Source of the DNA: Sacculina carcini
Taxonomy: Eukaryota; Arthropoda; Thecostraca; Sacculinidae
Length of the DNA stretch: 64,000 nucleotides
Direction of reading: 5' to 3'
Assembly: GCA_916048095.2 (NCBI GenBank)
Contig: OU696591.1
Location: 2,876,001 to 2,940,000 of the forward strand
Every line of letters starts with the position of its first letter. Position 1 is the stretch's first letter. Shown here in pieces: positions 35,180-48,221 of the stretch. Made by a program: the position numbers and the translations under genes. The notes under the pieces were generated by a model. That model searched no databases. It was not told the DNA's origin and saw nothing but the letters and a program-made list of their open reading frames with translations.

Positions 35180-35516
35180 AAAGAAAATAAAGAAAATAAA
35201 GAAAATAAAGAAAGTAAAGAAAATAAAGAAAATAAAGGAAATAAAGAAAATAAAGAAAATAAAGAAAATAAAGAAAATAAAGAAAATAAAGAAAATAAAG
35301 AAAATAAAGAAAATAAAGAAAATAAAGAAAATAAAGAAAATAAAGAAAATAAAGAAAATAAAGAAAATAAAGAAAATAAAGAAAATAAAGAAAATAAAGA
35401 AAATAAAGAAAATAAATAAAGAAAATAAAGAAAATAAAGAAAATAAAGAAAATAAAGAAAATAAAGAAAATAAAGAAAATAAAGAAAATAAAGAAAATAA
35501 AGAAAATAAAGAAAAT
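35180..35516 (+). repeat. Phase-shifted nonamer tract, 37 units + 4 bp
   Basis: AAAT at 35414-35417, after 26 units and before 11. Units 4 and 7 are AAAGAAAGT and AAAGGAAAT. Confidence 0.95.
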
Positions 35517-35708
35517 TAATTGTACACTCGTGCTTGCGCACTATATATACCACATATAAACCATCTCTCTTCAACATCTACAATGGCCGGACCGCGTAAG
35601 ACTCTGCTCGAACCCCGAGGACCTCGGTTCGAATCCCAGCCAGGTAATAACTTTCTTCACTCAACACTAAACTCTACACACAAATAATCGAAATAAATTG
35701 GATGAATT
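35517..35708 (+). repeat. Cassette 64, G56C
   Basis: Core 35584-35646. Then 31 nonamers (35709-35987) with the AAAGAAAAC pair and GAAGAAAAT. Confidence 0.97.
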
Positions 35709-35987
35709 AAAGAAAATAAAGAAAATAAAGAAAATAAAGAAAATAAAGAAAATAAAGAAAATAAAGAAAATAAAGAAAATAAAGAAAATAAAGAAAATAA
35801 AGAAAATAAAGAAAATAAAGAAAATAAAGAAAATAAAGAAAATAAAGAAAACAAAGAAAACAAAGAAAATAAAGAAAATGAAGAAAATAAAGAAAATAAA
35901 GAAAATAAAGAAAATAAAGAAAATAAAGAAAATAAAGAAAATAAAGAAAATAAAGAAAATAAAGAAAATAAAGAAAATAAAGAAAAT

Positions 35988-36179
35988 TAATTGTACACTC
36001 GTGCTTGCGCACTATATATACCACATATAAACCATCTCTCTTGAACATCTACAATGGCCGGACCGCGTAAGACTCTGCTCGAACCCCGAGGACCTCGGTT
36101 CGAATCCCAGCCAGGTAATAACTTTCTTCACTCAACACTAAACTCTACACACAAATAATCGAAATAAATTGGATGAATT
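35988..36179 (+). repeat. Cassette 65, consensus
   Basis: Core 36055-36117. Then 64 nonamers (36180-36755) with three adjacent GAAGAAAAT near 36324. Confidence 0.97.
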
Positions 36180-36755
36180 AAAGAAAATAAAGAAAATAAA
36201 GAAAATAAAGAAAATAAAGAAAATAAAGAAAATAAAGAAAATAAAGAAAATAAAGAAAATAAAGAAAATAAAGAAAATAAAGAAAATAAAGAAAATAAAG
36301 AAAATAAAGAAAATAAAGAAAATGAAGAAAATGAAGAAAATGAAGAAAATAAAGAAAATAAAGAAAATAAAGAAAATAAAGAAAATAAAGAAAATAAAGA
36401 AAATAAAGAAAATAAAGAAAATAAAGAAAATAAAGAAAATAAAGAAAATAAAGAAAATAAAGAAAATAAAGAAAATAAAGAAAATAAAGAAAATAAAGAA
36501 AATAAAGAAAATAAAGAAAATAAAGAAAATAAAGAAAATAAAGAAAATAAAGAAAATAAAGAAAATAAAGAAAATAAAGAAAATAAAGAAAATAAAGAAA
36601 ATAAAGAAAATAAAGAAAATAAAGAAAATAAAGAAAATAAAGAAAATAAAGAAAATAAAGAAAATAAAGAAAATAAAGAAAATAAAGAAAATAAAGAAAA
36701 TAAAGAAAATAAAGAAAATAAAGAAAATAAAGAAAATAAAGAAAATAAAGAAAAT

Positions 36756-36947
36756 TAATTGTACACTCGTGCTTGCGCACTATATATACCACATATAAAC
36801 CATCTCTCTTGAACATCTACAATGGCCGGATCGCGTAAGACTCTGCTCGAACCCCGAGGACCTCGGTTCGAATCCCAGCCAGGTAATAACTTTCTTCACT
36901 CAACACTAAACTCTACACACAAATAATCGAAATAAATTGGATGAATT
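36756..36947 (+). repeat. Cassette 66, C9T
   Basis: Core 36823-36885 reads GGATCGCG. Then 50 perfect nonamers (36948-37397). Confidence 0.97.
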
Positions 36948-37397
36948 AAAGAAAATAAAGAAAATAAAGAAAATAAAGAAAATAAAGAAAATAAAGAAAA
37001 TAAAGAAAATAAAGAAAATAAAGAAAATAAAGAAAATAAAGAAAATAAAGAAAATAAAGAAAATAAAGAAAATAAAGAAAATAAAGAAAATAAAGAAAAT
37101 AAAGAAAATAAAGAAAATAAAGAAAATAAAGAAAATAAAGAAAATAAAGAAAATAAAGAAAATAAAGAAAATAAAGAAAATAAAGAAAATAAAGAAAATA
37201 AAGAAAATAAAGAAAATAAAGAAAATAAAGAAAATAAAGAAAATAAAGAAAATAAAGAAAATAAAGAAAATAAAGAAAATAAAGAAAATAAAGAAAATAA
37301 AGAAAATAAAGAAAATAAAGAAAATAAAGAAAATAAAGAAAATAAAGAAAATAAAGAAAATAAAGAAAATAAAGAAAATAAAGAAAATAAAGAAAAT

Positions 37398-37589
37398 TAA
37401 TTGTACACTCGTGCTTGCGCACTATATATACCACATATAAACCATCTCTCTTGAACATCTACAATGGCCGGACCGCGTAAGACTCTGCTCGAACCCCGAG
37501 GACCTCGGTTCGAATCCCAGCCAGGTAATAACTTTCTTCACTCAACACTAAACTCTACACACAAATAATCGAAATAAATTGGATGAATT
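37398..37589 (+). repeat. Cassette 67, consensus
   Basis: Core 37465-37527. Then 57 nonamers (37590-38102) with AAAGAAAAA and ATAGAAAAT. Confidence 0.97.
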
Positions 37590-38102
37590 AAAGAAAATAA
37601 AGAAAATAAAGAAAATAAAGAAAATAAAGAAAATAAAGAAAATAAAGAAAATAAAGAAAATAAAGAAAATAAAGAAAATAAAGAAAATAAAGAAAATAAA
37701 GAAAATAAAGAAAAAAAAGAAAATAAAGAAAATAAAGAAAATAAAGAAAATAAAGAAAATAAAGAAAATAAAGAAAATAAAGAAAATAAAGAAAATAAAG
37801 AAAATAAAGAAAATAAAGAAAATAAAGAAAATATAGAAAATAAAGAAAATAAAGAAAATAAAGAAAATAAAGAAAATAAAGAAAATAAAGAAAATAAAGA
37901 AAATAAAGAAAATAAAGAAAATAAAGAAAATAAAGAAAATAAAGAAAATAAAGAAAATAAAGAAAATAAAGAAAATAAAGAAAATAAAGAAAATAAAGAA
38001 AATAAAGAAAATAAAGAAAATAAAGAAAATAAAGAAAATAAAGAAAATAAAGAAAATAAAGAAAATAAAGAAAATAAAGAAAATAAAGAAAATAAAGAAA
38101 AT

Positions 38103-38294
38103 TAATTGTACACTCGTGCTTGCGCACTATATATACCACATATAAGCCATCTCTCTTGAACATCTACAATGGCCGGACCGCGTAAGACTCTGCTCGAATC
38201 CCGAGGACCTCGGTTCGAATCCCAGCCAGGTAATAACTTTCTTCACTCAACACTAAACTCTACACACAAATAATCGAAATAAATTGGATGAATT
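38103..38294 (+). repeat. Cassette 68, ATAAGCC, C30T
   Basis: Core 38170-38232. Then 21 nonamers (38295-38483). Confidence 0.97.
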
Positions 38295-38483
38295 AAAGAA
38301 AATAAAGAAAATAAAGAAAATAAAGAAAATAAAGAAAATAAAGAAAATAAAGAAAATAAAGAAAATAAAGAAAATAAAGAAAATAAAGAAAATAAAGAAA
38401 ATAAAGAAAATAAAGAAAATAAAGAAAATAAAGAAAATAAAGAAAATAAAGAAAATAAAGAAAATAAAGAAAATAAAGAAAAT

Positions 38484-38675
38484 TAATTGTACACTCGTGC
38501 TTGCGCACTATATATACCACATATAAACCATCTCTCTTGAACATCTACAATGGCCGGACCGCGTAAGACTCTGCTCGAACCCCGAGGACCTCGGTTCGAA
38601 TCCCAGCCAGGTAATAACTTTCTTCACTCAACACTAAACTCTACACACAAATAATCGAAATAAATTGGATGAATT
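38484..38675 (+). repeat. Cassette 69, consensus
   Basis: Core 38551-38613. Then 49 perfect nonamers (38676-39116). Confidence 0.97.
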
Positions 38676-39116
38676 AAAGAAAATAAAGAAAATAAAGAAA
38701 ATAAAGAAAATAAAGAAAATAAAGAAAATAAAGAAAATAAAGAAAATAAAGAAAATAAAGAAAATAAAGAAAATAAAGAAAATAAAGAAAATAAAGAAAA
38801 TAAAGAAAATAAAGAAAATAAAGAAAATAAAGAAAATAAAGAAAATAAAGAAAATAAAGAAAATAAAGAAAATAAAGAAAATAAAGAAAATAAAGAAAAT
38901 AAAGAAAATAAAGAAAATAAAGAAAATAAAGAAAATAAAGAAAATAAAGAAAATAAAGAAAATAAAGAAAATAAAGAAAATAAAGAAAATAAAGAAAATA
39001 AAGAAAATAAAGAAAATAAAGAAAATAAAGAAAATAAAGAAAATAAAGAAAATAAAGAAAATAAAGAAAATAAAGAAAATAAAGAAAATAAAGAAAATAA
39101 AGAAAATAAAGAAAAT

Positions 39117-39308
39117 TTATTGTACACTCGTGCTTGCGCACTATATATACCACATATAAACCATCTCTCTTCAACATCTACAATGGCCGGACCGCGTAAG
39201 ACTCTGCTCGAACCCCGAGGACCTCGGTTCGAATCCCAGCCAGGTAATAACTTTCTTCACTCAACACTAAACTCTACACACAAATAATCGAAATAAATTG
39301 GATGAATT
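39117..39308 (+). repeat. Cassette 70, left-edge A2T, G56C
   Basis: Core 39184-39246. Then 34 nonamers (39309-39614) with the AAAGAAAAC pair and GAAGAAAAT. Confidence 0.97.
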
Positions 39309-39614
39309 AAAGAAAATAAAGAAAATAAAGAAAATAAAGAAAATAAAGAAAATAAAGAAAATAAAGAAAATAAAGAAAATAAAGAAAATAAAGAAAATAA
39401 AGAAAATAAAGAAAATAAAGAAAATAAAGAAAATAAAGAAAATAAAGAAAATAAAGAAAATAAAGAAAACAAAGAAAACAAAGAAAATAAAGAAAATGAA
39501 GAAAATAAAGAAAATAAAGAAAATAAAGAAAATAAAGAAAATAAAGAAAATAAAGAAAATAAAGAAAATAAAGAAAATAAAGAAAATAAAGAAAATAAAG
39601 AAAATAAAGAAAAT

Positions 39615-39806
39615 TAATTGTACACTCGTGCTTGCGCACTATATATACCACATATAAACCATCTCTCTTGAACATCTACAATGGCCGGACCGCGTAAGAC
39701 TCTGCTCGAACCCCGTGGACCTCGGTTCGAATCCCAGCCAGGTAATAACTTTCTTCACTCAACACTAAACTCTACACACAAATAATCGAAATAAATTGGA
39801 TGAATT
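39615..39806 (+). repeat. Cassette 71, A35T
   Basis: Core 39682-39744. Then 57 nonamers (39807-40319) with one ATAGAAAAT. Confidence 0.97.
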
Positions 39807-40319
39807 AAAGAAAATAAAGAAAATAAAGAAAATAAAGAAAATAAAGAAAATAAAGAAAATAAAGAAAATAAAGAAAATAAAGAAAATAAAGAAAATAAAG
39901 AAAATAAAGAAAATAAAGAAAATATAGAAAATAAAGAAAATAAAGAAAATAAAGAAAATAAAGAAAATAAAGAAAATAAAGAAAATAAAGAAAATAAAGA
40001 AAATAAAGAAAATAAAGAAAATAAAGAAAATAAAGAAAATAAAGAAAATAAAGAAAATAAAGAAAATAAAGAAAATAAAGAAAATAAAGAAAATAAAGAA
40101 AATAAAGAAAATAAAGAAAATAAAGAAAATAAAGAAAATAAAGAAAATAAAGAAAATAAAGAAAATAAAGAAAATAAAGAAAATAAAGAAAATAAAGAAA
40201 ATAAAGAAAATAAAGAAAATAAAGAAAATAAAGAAAATAAAGAAAATAAAGAAAATAAAGAAAATAAAGAAAATAAAGAAAATAAAGAAAATAAAGAAAA
40301 TAAAGAAAATAAAGAAAAT

Positions 40320-40511
40320 TAATTGTACACTCGTGCTTGCGCACTATATATACCACATATAAACCATCTCTCTTGAACATCTACAATGGCCGGATCGCGT
40401 AAGACTCTGCTCGAACCCCGAGGACCTCGGTTCGAATCCCAGCCAGGTAATAACTTTCTTCACTCAACACTAAACTCTACACACAAATAATCGAAATAAA
40501 TTGGATGAATT
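40320..40511 (+). repeat. Cassette 72, C9T
   Basis: Core 40387-40449. Then 60 perfect nonamers (40512-41051). Confidence 0.97.
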
Positions 40512-41051
40512 AAAGAAAATAAAGAAAATAAAGAAAATAAAGAAAATAAAGAAAATAAAGAAAATAAAGAAAATAAAGAAAATAAAGAAAATAAAGAAAA
40601 TAAAGAAAATAAAGAAAATAAAGAAAATAAAGAAAATAAAGAAAATAAAGAAAATAAAGAAAATAAAGAAAATAAAGAAAATAAAGAAAATAAAGAAAAT
40701 AAAGAAAATAAAGAAAATAAAGAAAATAAAGAAAATAAAGAAAATAAAGAAAATAAAGAAAATAAAGAAAATAAAGAAAATAAAGAAAATAAAGAAAATA
40801 AAGAAAATAAAGAAAATAAAGAAAATAAAGAAAATAAAGAAAATAAAGAAAATAAAGAAAATAAAGAAAATAAAGAAAATAAAGAAAATAAAGAAAATAA
40901 AGAAAATAAAGAAAATAAAGAAAATAAAGAAAATAAAGAAAATAAAGAAAATAAAGAAAATAAAGAAAATAAAGAAAATAAAGAAAATAAAGAAAATAAA
41001 GAAAATAAAGAAAATAAAGAAAATAAAGAAAATAAAGAAAATAAAGAAAAT

Positions 41052-41243
41052 TAATTGTACACTCGTGCTTGCGCACTATATATACCACATATAAACCATC
41101 TCTCTTGAACATCTACAATGGCCGGATCGCGTAAGACTCTGCTCGAACCCCGAGGACCTCGGTTCGAATCCCAGCCAGGTAATAACTTTCTTCACTCAAC
41201 ACTAAACTCTACACACAAATAATCGAAATAAATTGGATGAATT
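41052..41243 (+). repeat. Cassette 73, C9T
   Basis: Core 41119-41181. Then 32 perfect nonamers (41244-41531). Confidence 0.97.
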
Positions 41244-41531
41244 AAAGAAAATAAAGAAAATAAAGAAAATAAAGAAAATAAAGAAAATAAAGAAAATAAA
41301 GAAAATAAAGAAAATAAAGAAAATAAAGAAAATAAAGAAAATAAAGAAAATAAAGAAAATAAAGAAAATAAAGAAAATAAAGAAAATAAAGAAAATAAAG
41401 AAAATAAAGAAAATAAAGAAAATAAAGAAAATAAAGAAAATAAAGAAAATAAAGAAAATAAAGAAAATAAAGAAAATAAAGAAAATAAAGAAAATAAAGA
41501 AAATAAAGAAAATAAAGAAAATAAAGAAAAT

Positions 41532-41723
41532 TAATTGTACACTCGTGCTTGCGCACTATATATACCACATATAAACCATCTCTCTTGAACATCTACAATG
41601 GCCGGACCGCGTAAGACTCTGCTCGAACCCCGAGGACCTCGGTTCGAATCCCAGCCAGGTAATAACTTTCTTCACTCAACACTAAACTCTACACACAAAT
41701 AATCGAAATAAATTGGATGAATT
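41532..41723 (+). repeat. Cassette 74, consensus
   Basis: Core 41599-41661. Then 75 nonamers (41724-42398) with AAAAAAAAT, ATAGAAAAT and AAAGAAAGT. Confidence 0.97.
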
Positions 41724-42398
41724 AAAGAAAATAAAGAAAATAAAGAAAATAAAGAAAATAAAGAAAATAAAGAAAATAAAGAAAATAAAGAAAATAAAGA
41801 AAATAAAGAAAATAAAGAAAATAAAGAAAATAAAAAAAATAAAGAAAATAAAGAAAATAAAGAAAATAAAGAAAATAAAGAAAATAAAGAAAATAAAGAA
41901 AATAAAGAAAATAAAGAAAATAAAGAAAATAAAGAAAATAAAGAAAATATAGAAAATAAAGAAAATAAAGAAAATAAAGAAAGTAAAGAAAATAAAGAAA
42001 ATAAAGAAAATAAAGAAAATAAAGAAAATAAAGAAAATAAAGAAAATAAAGAAAATAAAGAAAATAAAGAAAATAAAGAAAATAAAGAAAATAAAGAAAA
42101 TAAAGAAAATAAAGAAAATAAAGAAAATAAAGAAAATAAAGAAAATAAAGAAAATAAAGAAAATAAAGAAAATAAAGAAAATAAAGAAAATAAAGAAAAT
42201 AAAGAAAATAAAGAAAATAAAGAAAATAAAGAAAATAAAGAAAATAAAGAAAATAAAGAAAATAAAGAAAATAAAGAAAATAAAGAAAATAAAGAAAATA
42301 AAGAAAATAAAGAAAATAAAGAAAATAAAGAAAATAAAGAAAATAAAGAAAATAAAGAAAATAAAGAAAATAAAGAAAATAAAGAAAATAAAGAAAAT

Positions 42399-42590
42399 TA
42401 ATTGTACACTCGTGCTTGCGCACTATATATACCACATATAAACCATCTCTCTTGAACATCTACAATGGCCGGACCGCGTAAGACTCTGCTCGAACCCCGA
42501 GGACCTCGGTTCGAATCCCAGCCAGGTAATAACTTTCTTCACTCAACACTAAACTCTACACACAAATAATCGAAATAAATTGGATGAATT
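42399..42590 (+). repeat. Cassette 75, consensus
   Basis: Core 42466-42528. Then 49 perfect nonamers (42591-43031), as after cassette 69. Confidence 0.97.
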
Positions 42591-43031
42591 AAAGAAAATA
42601 AAGAAAATAAAGAAAATAAAGAAAATAAAGAAAATAAAGAAAATAAAGAAAATAAAGAAAATAAAGAAAATAAAGAAAATAAAGAAAATAAAGAAAATAA
42701 AGAAAATAAAGAAAATAAAGAAAATAAAGAAAATAAAGAAAATAAAGAAAATAAAGAAAATAAAGAAAATAAAGAAAATAAAGAAAATAAAGAAAATAAA
42801 GAAAATAAAGAAAATAAAGAAAATAAAGAAAATAAAGAAAATAAAGAAAATAAAGAAAATAAAGAAAATAAAGAAAATAAAGAAAATAAAGAAAATAAAG
42901 AAAATAAAGAAAATAAAGAAAATAAAGAAAATAAAGAAAATAAAGAAAATAAAGAAAATAAAGAAAATAAAGAAAATAAAGAAAATAAAGAAAATAAAGA
43001 AAATAAAGAAAATAAAGAAAATAAAGAAAAT

Positions 43032-43223
43032 TTATTGTACACTCGTGCTTGCGCACTATATATACCACATATAAACCATCTCTCTTCAACATCTACAATG
43101 GCCGGACCGCGTAAGACTCTGCTCGAACCCCGAGGACCTCGGTTCGAATCCCAGCCAGGTAATAACTTTCTTCACTCAACACTAAACTCTACACACAAAT
43201 AATCGAAATAAATTGGATGAATT
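43032..43223 (+). repeat. Cassette 76, left-edge A2T, G56C
   Basis: Core 43099-43161. Then 34 nonamers (43224-43529) matching the tract after cassette 70. Confidence 0.97.
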
Positions 43224-43529
43224 AAAGAAAATAAAGAAAATAAAGAAAATAAAGAAAATAAAGAAAATAAAGAAAATAAAGAAAATAAAGAAAATAAAGA
43301 AAATAAAGAAAATAAAGAAAATAAAGAAAATAAAGAAAATAAAGAAAATAAAGAAAATAAAGAAAATAAAGAAAATAAAGAAAACAAAGAAAACAAAGAA
43401 AATAAAGAAAATGAAGAAAATAAAGAAAATAAAGAAAATAAAGAAAATAAAGAAAATAAAGAAAATAAAGAAAATAAAGAAAATAAAGAAAATAAAGAAA
43501 ATAAAGAAAATAAAGAAAATAAAGAAAAT

Positions 43530-43721
43530 TAATTGTACACTCGTGCTTGCGCACTATATATACCACATATAAACCATCTCTCTTGAACATCTACAATGGC
43601 CGGACCGCGTAAGACTCTGCTCGAACCCCGTGGACCTCGGTTCGAATCCCAGCCAGGTAATAACTTTCTTCACTCAACACTAAACTCTACACACAAATAA
43701 TCGAAATAAATTGGATGAATT
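43530..43721 (+). repeat. Cassette 77, A35T
   Basis: Core 43597-43659. Then 69 nonamers (43722-44342) with one ATAGAAAAT. Confidence 0.97.
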
Positions 43722-44342
43722 AAAGAAAATAAAGAAAATAAAGAAAATAAAGAAAATAAAGAAAATAAAGAAAATAAAGAAAATAAAGAAAATAAAGAAA
43801 ATAAAGAAAATAAAGAAAATAAAGAAAATAAAGAAAATATAGAAAATAAAGAAAATAAAGAAAATAAAGAAAATAAAGAAAATAAAGAAAATAAAGAAAA
43901 TAAAGAAAATAAAGAAAATAAAGAAAATAAAGAAAATAAAGAAAATAAAGAAAATAAAGAAAATAAAGAAAATAAAGAAAATAAAGAAAATAAAGAAAAT
44001 AAAGAAAATAAAGAAAATAAAGAAAATAAAGAAAATAAAGAAAATAAAGAAAATAAAGAAAATAAAGAAAATAAAGAAAATAAAGAAAATAAAGAAAATA
44101 AAGAAAATAAAGAAAATAAAGAAAATAAAGAAAATAAAGAAAATAAAGAAAATAAAGAAAATAAAGAAAATAAAGAAAATAAAGAAAATAAAGAAAATAA
44201 AGAAAATAAAGAAAATAAAGAAAATAAAGAAAATAAAGAAAATAAAGAAAATAAAGAAAATAAAGAAAATAAAGAAAATAAAGAAAATAAAGAAAATAAA
44301 GAAAATAAAGAAAATAAAGAAAATAAAGAAAATAAAGAAAAT

Positions 44343-44534
44343 TTATTGTACACTCGTGCTTGCGCACTATATATACCACATATAAACCATCTCTCTTCAA
44401 CATCTACAATGGCCGGACCGCGTAAGACTCTGCTCGAACCCCGAGGACCTCGGTTCGAATCCCAGCCAGGTAATAACTTTCTTCACTCAACACTAAACTC
44501 TACACACAAATAATCGAAATAAATTGGATGAATT
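44343..44534 (+). repeat. Cassette 78, left-edge A2T, G56C
   Basis: Core 44410-44472. Then 35 nonamers (44535-44849) with the AAAGAAAAC pair. Confidence 0.97.
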
Positions 44535-44849
44535 AAAGAAAATAAAGAAAATAAAGAAAATAAAGAAAATAAAGAAAATAAAGAAAATAAAGAAAATAAA
44601 GAAAATAAAGAAAATAAAGAAAATAAAGAAAATAAAGAAAATAAAGAAAATAAAGAAAATAAAGAAAATAAAGAAAATAAAGAAAATAAAGAAAACAAAG
44701 AAAACAAAGAAAATAAAGAAAATGAAGAAAATAAAGAAAATAAAGAAAATAAAGAAAATAAAGAAAATAAAGAAAATAAAGAAAATAAAGAAAATAAAGA
44801 AAATAAAGAAAATAAAGAAAATAAAGAAAATAAAGAAAATAAAGAAAAT

Positions 44850-45041
44850 TAATTGTACACTCGTGCTTGCGCACTATATATACCACATATAAACCATCTC
44901 TCTTGAACATCTACAATGGCCGGACCGCGTAAGACTCTGCTCGAACCCCGTGGACCTCGGTTCGAATCCCAGCCAGGTAATAACTTTCTTCACTCAACAC
45001 TAAACTCTACACACAAATAATCGAAATAAATTGGATGAATT
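44850..45041 (+). repeat. Cassette 79, A35T
   Basis: Core 44917-44979. Then 57 nonamers (45042-45554) with one ATAGAAAAT. Confidence 0.97.
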
Positions 45042-45554
45042 AAAGAAAATAAAGAAAATAAAGAAAATAAAGAAAATAAAGAAAATAAAGAAAATAAAGA
45101 AAATAAAGAAAATAAAGAAAATAAAGAAAATAAAGAAAATAAAGAAAATAAAGAAAATATAGAAAATAAAGAAAATAAAGAAAATAAAGAAAATAAAGAA
45201 AATAAAGAAAATAAAGAAAATAAAGAAAATAAAGAAAATAAAGAAAATAAAGAAAATAAAGAAAATAAAGAAAATAAAGAAAATAAAGAAAATAAAGAAA
45301 ATAAAGAAAATAAAGAAAATAAAGAAAATAAAGAAAATAAAGAAAATAAAGAAAATAAAGAAAATAAAGAAAATAAAGAAAATAAAGAAAATAAAGAAAA
45401 TAAAGAAAATAAAGAAAATAAAGAAAATAAAGAAAATAAAGAAAATAAAGAAAATAAAGAAAATAAAGAAAATAAAGAAAATAAAGAAAATAAAGAAAAT
45501 AAAGAAAATAAAGAAAATAAAGAAAATAAAGAAAATAAAGAAAATAAAGAAAAT

Positions 45555-45746
45555 TAATTGTACACTCGTGCTTGCGCACTATATATACCACATATAAACC
45601 ATCTTTCTTGAACATCTACAATGGCCGGATCGCGTAAGACTCTGCTCGAACCCCGAGGACCTCGGTTCGAATCCCAGCCAGGTAATAACTTTCTTCACTC
45701 AACACTAAACTCTACACACAAATAATCGAAATAAATTGGATGAATT
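45555..45746 (+). repeat. Cassette 80, C51T, C9T
   Basis: Core 45622-45684. Upstream reads ATCTTTCTTG, a private change. Then 32 nonamers (45747-46034). Confidence 0.97.
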
Positions 45747-46034
45747 AAAGAAAATAAAGAAAATAAAGAAAATAAAGAAAATAAAGAAAATAAAGAAAAT
45801 AAAGAAAATAAAGAAAATAAAGAAAATAAAGAAAATAAAGAAAATAAAGAAAATAAAGAAAATAAAGAAAATAAAGAAAATAAAGAAAATAAAGAAAATA
45901 AAGAAAATAAAGAAAATAAAGAAAATAAAGAAAATAAAGAAAATAAAGAAAATAAAGAAAATAAAGAAAATAAAGAAAATAAAGAAAATAAAGAAAATAA
46001 AGAAAATAAAGAAAATAAAGAAAATAAAGAAAAT

Positions 46035-46226
46035 TAATTGTACACTCGTGCTTGCGCACTATATATACCACATATAAACCATCTCTCTTGAACATCTACA
46101 ATGGCCGGACCGCGTAAGACTCTGCTCGAACCCCGAGGACCTCGGTTCGAATCCCAGCCAGGTAATAACTTTCTTCACTCAACACTAAACTCTACACACA
46201 AATAATCGAAATAAATTGGATGAATT
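46035..46226 (+). repeat. Cassette 81, consensus
   Basis: Core 46102-46164. Then 64 nonamers (46227-46802) with ATAGAAAAT and AAAGAAAGT. Confidence 0.97.
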
Positions 46227-46802
46227 AAAGAAAATAAAGAAAATAAAGAAAATAAAGAAAATAAAGAAAATAAAGAAAATAAAGAAAATAAAGAAAATAA
46301 AGAAAATAAAGAAAATAAAGAAAATAAAGAAAATAAAGAAAATAAAGAAAATAAAGAAAATAAAGAAAATAAAGAAAATAAAGAAAATAAAGAAAATAAA
46401 GAAAATAAAGAAAATAAAGAAAATAAAGAAAATAAAGAAAATAAAGAAAATATAGAAAATAAAGAAAATAAAGAAAATAAAGAAAGTAAAGAAAATAAAG
46501 AAAATAAAGAAAATAAAGAAAATAAAGAAAATAAAGAAAATAAAGAAAATAAAGAAAATAAAGAAAATAAAGAAAATAAAGAAAATAAAGAAAATAAAGA
46601 AAATAAAGAAAATAAAGAAAATAAAGAAAATAAAGAAAATAAAGAAAATAAAGAAAATAAAGAAAATAAAGAAAATAAAGAAAATAAAGAAAATAAAGAA
46701 AATAAAGAAAATAAAGAAAATAAAGAAAATAAAGAAAATAAAGAAAATAAAGAAAATAAAGAAAATAAAGAAAATAAAGAAAATAAAGAAAATAAAGAAA
46801 AT

Positions 46803-46994
46803 TAATTGTACACTCGTGCTTGCGCACTATATATACCACATATAAGCCATCTCTCTTGAACATCTACAATGGCCGGACCGCGTAAGACTCTGCTCGAACC
46901 CCGAGGACCTCGGTTCGAATCCCAGCCAGGTAATAACTTTCTTCACTCAACACTAAACTCTACACACAAATAATCGAAATAAATTGGATGAATT
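46803..46994 (+). repeat. Cassette 82, ATAAGCC
   Basis: Core 46870-46932. Then 59 nonamers (46995-47525) with a 13-A run at 47107-47119 and one ATAGAAAAT. Confidence 0.97.
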
Positions 46995-47525
46995 AAAGAA
47001 AATAAAGAAAATAAAGAAAATAAAGAAAATAAAGAAAATAAAGAAAATAAAGAAAATAAAGAAAATAAAGAAAATAAAGAAAATAAAGAAAATAAAGAAA
47101 ATAAAGAAAAAAAAAAAAATAAAGAAAATAAAGAAAATAAAGAAAATAAAGAAAATAAAGAAAATAAAGAAAATAAAGAAAATAAAGAAAATAAAGAAAA
47201 TAAAGAAAATAAAGAAAATAAAGAAAATAAAGAAAATATAGAAAATAAAGAAAATAAAGAAAATAAAGAAAATAAAGAAAATAAAGAAAATAAAGAAAAT
47301 AAAGAAAATAAAGAAAATAAAGAAAATAAAGAAAATAAAGAAAATAAAGAAAATAAAGAAAATAAAGAAAATAAAGAAAATAAAGAAAATAAAGAAAATA
47401 AAGAAAATAAAGAAAATAAAGAAAATAAAGAAAATAAAGAAAATAAAGAAAATAAAGAAAATAAAGAAAATAAAGAAAATAAAGAAAATAAAGAAAATAA
47501 AGAAAATAAAGAAAATAAAGAAAAT

Positions 47526-47717
47526 TAATTGTACACTCGTGCTTGCGCACTATATATACCACATATAAACCATCTCTCTTGAACATCTACAATGGCCGGA
47601 CCGCGTAAGACTCTGCTCGAACCCCGAGGACCTCGGTTCGAATCCCAGCCAGGTAATAACTTTCTTCACTCAACACTAAACTCTACACACAAATAATCGA
47701 AATAAATTGGATGAATT
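47526..47717 (+). repeat. Cassette 83, consensus
   Basis: Core 47593-47655. Then 56 nonamers (47718-48221) with one ATAGAAAAT. Confidence 0.97.
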
Positions 47718-48221
47718 AAAGAAAATAAAGAAAATAAAGAAAATAAAGAAAATAAAGAAAATAAAGAAAATAAAGAAAATAAAGAAAATAAAGAAAATAA
47801 AGAAAATAAAGAAAATAAAGAAAATAAAGAAAATAAAGAAAATAAAGAAAATAAAGAAAATAAAGAAAATAAAGAAAATAAAGAAAATAAAGAAAATAAA
47901 GAAAATAAAGAAAATATAGAAAATAAAGAAAATAAAGAAAATAAAGAAAATAAAGAAAATAAAGAAAATAAAGAAAATAAAGAAAATAAAGAAAATAAAG
48001 AAAATAAAGAAAATAAAGAAAATAAAGAAAATAAAGAAAATAAAGAAAATAAAGAAAATAAAGAAAATAAAGAAAATAAAGAAAATAAAGAAAATAAAGA
48101 AAATAAAGAAAATAAAGAAAATAAAGAAAATAAAGAAAATAAAGAAAATAAAGAAAATAAAGAAAATAAAGAAAATAAAGAAAATAAAGAAAATAAAGAA
48201 AATAAAGAAAATAAAGAAAAT

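Larger units (their letters stand above)
24270..45554 (+). repeat. Higher-order family marked by the AAAGAAAAC pair
   Basis: Cassettes 42, 48, 58, 64, 70, 76 and 78 are each followed by a tract with AAAGAAAAC units and then GAAGAAAAT. The next cassette is consensus or A35T, and in most copies its tract has an ATAGAAAAT at about unit 13. Seven copies show repeated block copying. Confidence 0.8.
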
